From Anaerolinea sp. (GTDB lineage: Bacteria; Chloroflexota; Anaerolineae; Anaerolineales; Villigracilaceae): a DNA stretch of 5,813 nucleotides. Under the pieces are notes generated by a model. That model was not told the DNA's origin. It was given only the letters and a program-made list of their open reading frames with translations, and did not search any database. Positions 1-4,419 of this stretch are shown piece after piece (position 1 is the first letter of the stretch; every line of letters starts with the position of its first letter). The stretch lies in contig DYNS01000200.1 of the NCBI GenBank assembly GCA_020720965.1, positions 1-5,813 of the forward strand. The letters are read 5' to 3'. A program made the translations under genes and the position numbers.

Positions 1-94
1 GCGCTTCGGTGGCGGGGGCGGCAGGAGCGCCGCAGGCGGCGAGCATCATGCTGGCGACAACCAACAGGCTCATCAAAGCAAAAATCTTACGCAT
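1..94 (-). CDS. Lipoprotein N-terminus, probable ABC transporter substrate-binding protein (partial)
   Basis: Only the first 31 codons are in the window; the gene continues past the left edge. The reading starts with ATG at 94-92 and shows a classic lipoprotein signal peptide: basic n-region (MRK), a hydrophobic stretch of about 15 residues, and the lipobox LAAC with the lipidated cysteine at residue 21, followed by an Ala/Pro-rich linker (GAPAAPATEA). A clear Shine-Dalgarno GAGGAG lies on the minus strand at about 103-108, with roughly 8 bases to the ATG. The product should be exported and anchored to the outer face of the membrane. Its place directly after two peptide-type ABC ATPases suggests the solute-binding protein of the same importer (DppA/OppA-like, SBP family 5), but no part of the binding domain is visible, so this is inferred from context. 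A different lipoprotein cannot be excluded. Confidence 0.8.
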   Translation of the reverse strand, partial: MRKIFALMSLLVVASMMLAACGAPAAPATEA

Positions 95-167
95 TGTTCT
101 TTCTCCTCACTACTGTATCATTTGGTAGGGTAATAAAAAACGGACGGTAGAACGGGGGGGTTGCGCT

Positions 168-185
168 GGTGAGAATCACCTCCTT
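168..185 (-). promoter_or_regulatory. Orphan Shine-Dalgarno-like sequence overlapping a small hairpin
   Basis: On the minus strand, six bases after the stop of the OppF-like gene, AAGGAGGTGAT (185-175) matches the complement of the usual 16S rRNA 3' end over 11 bases. It overlaps a perfect 5-bp inverted repeat, GGTGA-TTC-TCACC (180-168). No ATG, GTG or TTG lies at a usable distance downstream, and the lipoprotein gene about 75 bases on has its own Shine-Dalgarno. The rest of the 95-190 gap holds a C7 run and a T6 run but no convincing terminator or promoter. The role is unknown; it could be an mRNA-stability or ribosome-standby element. Confidence 0.45.
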
Positions 186-190
186 TCGGG

Positions 191-1168
191 TTAAGCCATG
201 TGACAGGCAACGTAGTGACCGGGTTTGGCTTCTCGCCATTCGGGTTGTTGCTGGGCGCAGATGTCTTTGGCGATGGGGCAGCGGGTGCGGAAGCGGCAAC
301 CGGAAGGCGGGTTTGCAGGGGAGGGAACGTCTCCCTCCAAAATCACACGGCGGCGTTGTTCTTCCGCCACCGGGTCTGCTATGGGGACGGCAGAGAGCAG
401 GGCTTGGGTGTAGGGGTGCAGAGGCTCACGGTAAAGGGTATTGTGGTCTGCCAGTTCGGCGATAATGCCGAGGTACATAACGGCGATGCGGTCACTGATG
501 TGCCGCACCATGGAGAGGTCGTGGGCGATGAAGAGGTAGGTCAGCCCGAATTCTTTTTGCAGGTCTTCCAGCAGGTTGACAACCTGCGCCTGAATGGATA
601 CATCCAGGGCGGAGATGGGTTCATCACAGACGATGAAGGACGGGTTGAGGGCTACGGCGCGGGCAATGCCAATGCGCTGCCTTTGCCCGCCGGAAAATTC
701 GTGCGGGTAGCGGGAGGCAAAGTCTGGGCTGAGTTTGACTCGCTCTAACAATTGGCGCACGCGAGATTGCACATCTTTGGGGGCTACCGTCCCATGTACG
801 AGCATGGGTTCGGCGACAATATCGCCTACGGTCATGCGCGGGTTCAGGCTGGCGTAAGGGTCCTGAAAAATCATCTGCATTTTGCGGCGCAGTTGGCGCA
901 GTTGCTCGCCCTTTAAGCTGACGAGGTTCACGCCTTCAAACTCCACCTTGCCAGCGGTGGGGGTATAGAGTTGCAGGATGGTGCGCCCGGCAGTGGATTT
1001 TCCGCAGCCGGATTCGCCGACCAAGCCGAGGGTTTCGCCTTTGTACACATCAAAAGATACGCCATCTACAGCGCGGACTGCGCCGACCTGACGCTGAAAG
1101 ACCCCCCGGTAAATGGGAAAGTGTTTGACGAGAGAATCTACATGCAGGAGAACTTCTTTGTTTGCCAT
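191..1168 (-). CDS. Peptide/nickel-type ABC transporter ATP-binding protein, OppF/DppF-like
   Basis: This 325-residue protein is a complete cytoplasmic ATPase subunit that should power uptake of oligopeptides, dipeptides or a related solute. Visible motifs are Walker A GESGCGKST (51-59), Q-loop Q102 in IFQDPYASLNP, signature FSGGQRQR (158-165), Walker B FIVCDE (178-183), D-loop SALD (186-189) and switch histidine H216. The C-terminal region (about 235-325) is the extension typical of the OppD/OppF family, with the cysteine pattern CRFRTRCPIAKDIC and a final VACH, which in relatives is associated with an iron-sulfur cluster. The N-terminal LVKHFPIYRGVF is typical of the F-type subunit. Length is normal. 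The start is backed by GGGAGG nine bases upstream, inside the end of the preceding gene; the two genes are only 3 bp apart, so they are co-transcribed and probably translationally coupled. The actual substrate cannot be read from an ATPase. Confidence 0.95.
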   Translation of the reverse strand: MANKEVLLHVDSLVKHFPIYRGVFQRQVGAVRAVDGVSFDVYKGETLGLVGESGCGKSTAGRTILQLYTPTAGKVEFEGVNLVSLKGEQLRQLRRKMQMIFQDPYASLNPRMTVGDIVAEPMLVHGTVAPKDVQSRVRQLLERVKLSPDFASRYPHEFSGGQRQRIGIARAVALNPSFIVCDEPISALDVSIQAQVVNLLEDLQKEFGLTYLFIAHDLSMVRHISDRIAVMYLGIIAELADHNTLYREPLHPYTQALLSAVPIADPVAEEQRRRVILEGDVPSPANPPSGCRFRTRCPIAKDICAQQQPEWREAKPGHYVACHMA

Positions 1169-1171
1169 GAT

Positions 1172-2158
1172 TTATTTCCTCCCTGCCGAAATATCTACCC
1201 AGCAGGCAACCCGGTGTCCGGGGGCGACTTCTTGCAGGGTTGGGTTTTCTTTCCAACAACGGTCTGTCACCCACTGACAGCGGGGCGCAAAGGGGCAGGA
1301 TGTCGGTTTTTGGTAGAGTACCGGGGGCAAGCCTTCGATGCTGTAAAGGCGCTTGCGCTCGGTTTCGTCAATGCGGGGCAGGCTGCCCAGTAAGCCGACT
1401 GTGTAGGGGTGGCGCGGATTGGCGTACAGGTCTTTGACTTCGGATTCTTCCACAATAAAGCCGCCGTACATCACCAGTACGCGCTGCGCCAAACCAGCGA
1501 CAATGCCGAGGTCGTGCGTAATCCAGATGATGGACATGCCAATTTCATCACGCAGGCGTTTGACCAGTTCGACAATCTGCGCCTGAATGGTGACATCCAG
1601 AGCGGTGGTCGGTTCATCGGCGATGAGGATTTGGGGGGTGCAGGCGAGCGCCATGGCAATCATCACCCGCTGCCGCATTCCACCAGAAAATTGATGCGGG
1701 TAATCTTTGAGACGGTCTTTGGCTTTCGGAATTCCCACCATTTCCAACAATTCGGCGGCGCGAGTGTTGGCTTGCTCGGTAGACATGCCCAGGTGCAGTT
1801 GCAGGGGTTCGGTCAGCTGTTTGCCGATGGTCAGAACCGGGTTGAGGGATGTCATCGGGTCCTGGAAAATCATGGCGATTTGCGCCCCCCGAATTTGACG
1901 GATTTTATCTGCGGGCATGGATAGCAAGTCTTCCCCGCGATAAAAAGCCTTGCCCGCAACAACCTTGCCGGGCGGGGATGGAATGAGGCGCAGGACAGAC
2001 ATCATGGTTACGCTTTTGCCGCAACCGCTTTCTCCTACCACCCCAATAGTCTCACCTTCTTTTAACCCAAAGGAAACACCGTTGACGGCGTGGACAATTC
2101 CATCGGGTGTGCGGAACTGGGTTTCGAGCCCCTGGACGTCGAGCAGAAATTCGGGCAT
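1172..2158 (-). CDS. Peptide/nickel-type ABC transporter ATP-binding protein, OppD/DppD-like
   Basis: This is the second ATPase of the importer, expected to pair with the OppF-like subunit beneath the permease dimer. With the start at 2158 it has 328 residues. Motifs are Walker A GESGCGKS (about 42-49), Q-loop in MIFQDPMTSLNP (Q at about 99), signature FSGGMRQR (about 157-164), Walker B ILIADE (about 177-182), TTALD, and the switch histidine in WITHD (about 215). The C-terminal tail has the family cysteine cluster (CPFAPRC, a later C, and a final ACW). Start choice: an in-frame ATG at 2167 adds three residues (MKR), but the only Shine-Dalgarno, AAAGGA at 2173-2168, directly abuts it, whereas it sits nine bases from the ATG at 2158. 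FSGGM in place of FSGGQ is common in the D-type subunit. It is the first gene of its operon, under the promoter at 2226-2255. Confidence 0.94.
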   Translation of the reverse strand: MPEFLLDVQGLETQFRTPDGIVHAVNGVSFGLKEGETIGVVGESGCGKSVTMMSVLRLIPSPPGKVVAGKAFYRGEDLLSMPADKIRQIRGAQIAMIFQDPMTSLNPVLTIGKQLTEPLQLHLGMSTEQANTRAAELLEMVGIPKAKDRLKDYPHQFSGGMRQRVMIAMALACTPQILIADEPTTALDVTIQAQIVELVKRLRDEIGMSIIWITHDLGIVAGLAQRVLVMYGGFIVEESEVKDLYANPRHPYTVGLLGSLPRIDETERKRLYSIEGLPPVLYQKPTSCPFAPRCQWVTDRCWKENPTLQEVAPGHRVACWVDISAGRK

Positions 2159-2167
2159 CCGTTTCAT

Positions 2168-2173
2168 TCCTTT
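2168..2173 (-). promoter_or_regulatory. Ribosome binding site that decides the OppD-like start
   Basis: AAAGGA on the minus strand. Spacing is 0 bases to the ATG at 2167 and 9 bases to the in-frame ATG at 2158, so the downstream ATG is favoured. No other purine-rich candidate lies in the preceding 20 bases. Confidence 0.65.
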
Positions 2174-2203
2174 ACATGGCTGTATTTTTTTAGCCTGTTG
2201 TTT

Positions 2204-2233
2204 TTCTTAACAGCGGGCAGGCGGGATTATACT
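2204..2233 (+). promoter_or_regulatory. Possible overlapping divergent promoter for the membrane protein gene
   Basis: On the plus strand TATACT (2228-2233) is preceded, after 18 bases, by a weak -35 TTCTTA (2204-2209). The -10 shares its core with the minus-strand TATAAT, so the two would compete for the same DNA. A transcript from here would have a leader of about 140 bases. The poor -35 makes this tentative; no better plus-strand promoter was found between 2168 and 2379. Confidence 0.25.
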
Positions 2234-2255
2234 CGTTATCGCAAAGGCAAGTCAA
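2226..2255 (-). promoter_or_regulatory. Sigma70-type promoter for the ABC transporter operon
   Basis: On the minus strand, TTGACT (2255-2250) and TATAAT (2231-2226) are separated by 18 bases. The -10 is a perfect match to the consensus and the -35 matches at five of six positions. Transcription would start near 2219, giving a leader of about 60 bases before the OppD-like ATG at 2158. That leader contains the small repeat CTGTT/AACAG (2213-2195). It is the best promoter-like sequence in the divergent gap. Confidence 0.75.
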
Positions 2256-2284
2256 TTACAGGGCAATCCATAACGCCCAAAATA

Positions 2285-2338
2285 CCTCAAAAAGGGCATA
2301 TTCCGGGGTGAAAAAGGCTTCTAAAACAACTTTTGAGG
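2285..2338. repeat. Inverted repeat CCTCAAAA / TTTTGAGG
   Basis: Perfect 8-bp arms at 2285-2292 and 2331-2338, separated by 38 bases. They lie in the leader of the membrane protein gene, upstream of its ribosome binding site. They could be spaced operator half-sites or the base of an RNA stem; nothing in the sequence decides between these. Confidence 0.35.
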
Positions 2339-2344
2339 CAAGCC

Positions 2345-2359
2345 GGCGTAAATAACGCC
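2345..2359. repeat. Short inverted repeat next to the ribosome binding site
   Basis: GGCGT (2345-2349), a 5-base AAATA loop, then ACGCC (2355-2359), ending seven bases before the Shine-Dalgarno AAGGAG (2366-2371) of the gene at 2380. The right arm belongs to an 8-base direct repeat ATAACGCC that also occurs at 2270-2277. It may be an operator or a small leader hairpin. Confidence 0.35.
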
Positions 2360-2379
2360 AGAAAAAAGGAGTAAACATC

Positions 2380-3513
2380 ATGTTGGATATTGCCAAAATC
2401 TTAAAAACAAGCTGGAACACCCTCTGGAACTATCGCACCTTGTGGCTCGTGGGGTTTCTCCTCGCCCTTACGGTGGGGGGCGGAGCGGGAAGCGGCAGCA
2501 ATTATTCGTTTAACGACAACGATTTCAATCCCGGCAGAGACCGGGAAAACGGGTCTGGCGAGGGCTGGGATGTGATTCCGCGTGGAGCCGACTCGCCGGA
2601 GGAGATGATGCGTGAGGTGCAAAGTGCCTGGCAAACTCTGCAAAGCCAATACCCGCAGGAGTTGAGGCTGGGAATCAGCGCCCTGGTTCTGCTCGTGGTC
2701 ATCGGTCTGGTTCTGGGCTTGCTCGGAGCGGTAGCGCGTTATGTAGCAGAGACAGCCGCCATTCGCATGGTGGATGAATATCAGCAAGCCGGGTTTCGGG
2801 TTGGCTGGCGGGAGGTTTGGGCGCAGGGTTGGAATGTTTCTGCCTGGCGTTTGCTCCTGGTCAATTTCCTGCTCAACCTGCCTGTCTTTTTCTTCCTTTT
2901 GTCCCTGCTGCTTGTTGGTTGGTGGTTTTTCGCCTCCGTTCTGGGTGGGGAGCAGAGTGCCATTCTCACAAGTTTGGTCGCCGGGGGCGGGGTTGTCCTG
3001 CTCATCGGGTTGTTTACCTGGTTTGTGATGCTGTTTCTCAACCTGCTGCGCGAGTTTGCCTGGCGCTTCATCACCCTGCAAAATGCCGGGGTCTGGCAGT
3101 CCATCCGCCTGGCGGGCGGGCTGTTTAAACGGCAGTGGAAAAATATTGGGTTGATGTGGCTGGTGATGATTGCCGTCAACCTGGGCTGGGGAATTGGCTT
3201 TTTGCTTTTACTCCTGCCCCTGCTGCTGATTTCCGTATTCACCAGCATTGGCGCGGCTGCCATCAGCGCCATCCCGGTTTTGCTGGCAGCGGGCGCGGCG
3301 AGTTTGCTTTCTGCGCCGGGTTATTGGCCCTGGGTCTTTGGTGCCATCTTTGCCCTGCCGCTCTTCAGCGCCCTGGCGCTCTCGCCCATTTTGGTGGCGA
3401 GGGGTTGGGGGTTGGTGTACCAATCCGGGGTCTGGACGACAACCTACCGTGAGTTACTCACCCTGGAAAGCCCCTCCGCCCCGCAGGAAGAGCCTGCCAT
3501 CGCCGCAGAGTGA
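2380..3513 (+). CDS. Polytopic membrane protein of unknown function
   Basis: I do not recognise a named family with confidence; the general layout resembles the poorly described multi-span proteins related to the membrane domain of glycerophosphodiester phosphodiesterases. The 377-residue product has an amphipathic start (MLDIAKILKTSWNTLW) and hydrophobic segments at about 19-34, 97-118, 156-186, 196-222, 256-288, 289-310 and 316-341. Between the first two spans is a polar loop (about 35-96) rich in Gly, Asn, Asp and Glu. Basic, aromatic cytoplasmic-type segments (for example LLREFAWRF at 222-230 and LFKRQWKN at 248-255) separate later spans. The C-terminal tail is acidic. No catalytic motif is evident. 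The start is backed by AAGGAG with 8 bases spacing. It is a single-gene unit, divergent from the ABC operon and closed by the terminator at 3531-3565. Confidence 0.88.
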   Translation: MLDIAKILKTSWNTLWNYRTLWLVGFLLALTVGGGAGSGSNYSFNDNDFNPGRDRENGSGEGWDVIPRGADSPEEMMREVQSAWQTLQSQYPQELRLGISALVLLVVIGLVLGLLGAVARYVAETAAIRMVDEYQQAGFRVGWREVWAQGWNVSAWRLLLVNFLLNLPVFFFLLSLLLVGWWFFASVLGGEQSAILTSLVAGGGVVLLIGLFTWFVMLFLNLLREFAWRFITLQNAGVWQSIRLAGGLFKRQWKNIGLMWLVMIAVNLGWGIGFLLLLLPLLLISVFTSIGAAAISAIPVLLAAGAASLLSAPGYWPWVFGAIFALPLFSALALSPILVARGWGLVYQSGVWTTTYRELLTLESPSAPQEEPAIAAE

Positions 3514-3530
3514 CTATCAAACGCCGCAAA

Positions 3531-3565
3531 CAAAAAAAAGTGCGGAAAACCGCACTTTTTTTTTG
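3531..3565. terminator. Bidirectional intrinsic terminator between convergent genes
   Basis: The stem GTGCGG (3540-3545) and CCGCAC (3550-3555) enclose an AAAA loop and are flanked by A8 (3532-3539) and T9 (3556-3564). On both strands this reads as a GC-rich hairpin followed by a U-tract. It lies 17 bases past the stop of the membrane protein gene and 1 base past the stop of the phosphatase gene, so it can end both transcripts. Confidence 0.92.
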
Positions 3566-3566
3566 T

Positions 3567-4412
3567 TTAACCCGCAACCCAACCGCCAGGGTTGGAGGAG
3601 GCTGGGGGGGGAACCCCTAACAGAACGATGGTGATGTTATCGTGACCCCCGCGTGAGTTGGCAAGAGTTACAAGGGCGAGGGCAGCCTGGTTAAGAGTCC
3701 GTTTTTGCAGGGCATCCCGAATTTCATCGTCCCCAACCAGGTCTGTCAGCCCGTCCGAGCAGAGCAGAATAACGTCTCCCGGCTCCAGGTTCAAGCCCTG
3801 GTTGCGCTTTGCCTGTGCGTCTGTGTCTTCGGGGCGCAAAAAGAGGCGCAAATCTGGCTCCGATGGTTCTGAAGCGCCCAGATAGCGGCGAATGACATGC
3901 AGGTTGGGATGGTTTTTGATGGCGTTGCGCTCAATAATCCCTTTTTCCAGGGCTTCCTGCACCCAGGTATGGTCGCGGCTAAGTTGGCGAATATTCCTAC
4001 CCCGCACCAGATAAATGCGCGAATCGCCCGCGTAGGCAATATATAGCTGCGTACCAATCACCCAGGCGCAGGCGGCAGTCGCGCCCATGCCCCGGCGAGC
4101 GGAATCGTCTTCTGCTTTTTGATAAATAGATTCACTGGCGCGATAAAAACTCTGCTGAAACACAGCCAATGGATAACCGCCCTCACGCTTTTCCACCATC
4201 TCGCTGATGATGTTCACCGCCATCTCAGAAGCAACCTCCCCGGCGCGATGCCCGCCAATGCCATCCGAGACGATGGCAAACACGGACGGGGTGGGGTTGA
4301 TGCTGCTGAGGAGATGCGCCGAAACGGCGAAGTTATCTTCGTTATTTTTGCCGCTCATGCCGGGGTGAGTTTGGGCGGCAATAAACAGGTGTGCCTGGTT
4401 GGTTCGTATCAT
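3567..4412 (-). CDS. PP2C-family serine/threonine protein phosphatase
   Basis: This 281-residue protein is a soluble, metal-dependent phosphatase that removes phosphate from Ser/Thr residues on proteins. The full set of PP2C motifs is present: NNEDN with metal-ligand D26, VSDGIGGHRAGE with D50, GMGATAACAWV (108-118), YAGDSRIYLVR (127-137), LSRDHT (144-149), LLCSDGLTDLV with D220, and GGHDNITIVLL with D258. Length fits the compact bacterial type (PrpC/Stp-like), with no membrane or sensor domain. It starts seven bases after the stop of the VWA-FHA gene with only a weak AGAAGA upstream, so its translation is probably coupled to that gene. The Pro/Gly-rich tail after about residue 266 contains a C8 run (3604-3611 on the plus strand, as G8). 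It likely opposes a Ser/Thr kinase that is not in this window. All catalytic residues seem intact. Confidence 0.95.
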   Translation of the reverse strand: MIRTNQAHLFIAAQTHPGMSGKNNEDNFAVSAHLLSSINPTPSVFAIVSDGIGGHRAGEVASEMAVNIISEMVEKREGGYPLAVFQQSFYRASESIYQKAEDDSARRGMGATAACAWVIGTQLYIAYAGDSRIYLVRGRNIRQLSRDHTWVQEALEKGIIERNAIKNHPNLHVIRRYLGASEPSEPDLRLFLRPEDTDAQAKRNQGLNLEPGDVILLCSDGLTDLVGDDEIRDALQKRTLNQAALALVTLANSRGGHDNITIVLLGVPPPASSNPGGWVAG

Positions 4413-4419
4413 CCGTCTT

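Noticed and set aside
130..180. Intrinsic terminator after the OppF-like gene
   Set aside because: The 5-bp hairpin (168-180) is separated by about 27 bases from the T6 run (140-135 on the minus strand), and no GC-rich stem directly precedes that run.
87..299. 70-codon minus-strand frame ending inside the lipoprotein start
   Set aside because: Most of it is another frame of the OppF-like gene and its ATG has no support; only the last 29 codons after the orphan Shine-Dalgarno are worth noting, and they lack a normal start codon.
200..748. Long plus-strand frame opposite the OppF-like gene
   Set aside because: It is the antisense shadow of a strongly conserved ATPase; its translation resembles no protein family and it has no ribosome binding site. 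The same holds for the plus-strand frames at 971-1393 and 1409-1924.
2401..3081. 226-codon minus-strand frame opposite the membrane protein gene
   Set aside because: It is the antisense of hydrophobic codons, giving a Gln/Asn/Lys-rich product typical of shadows; the plus-strand gene has a good start, membrane spans and a terminator.
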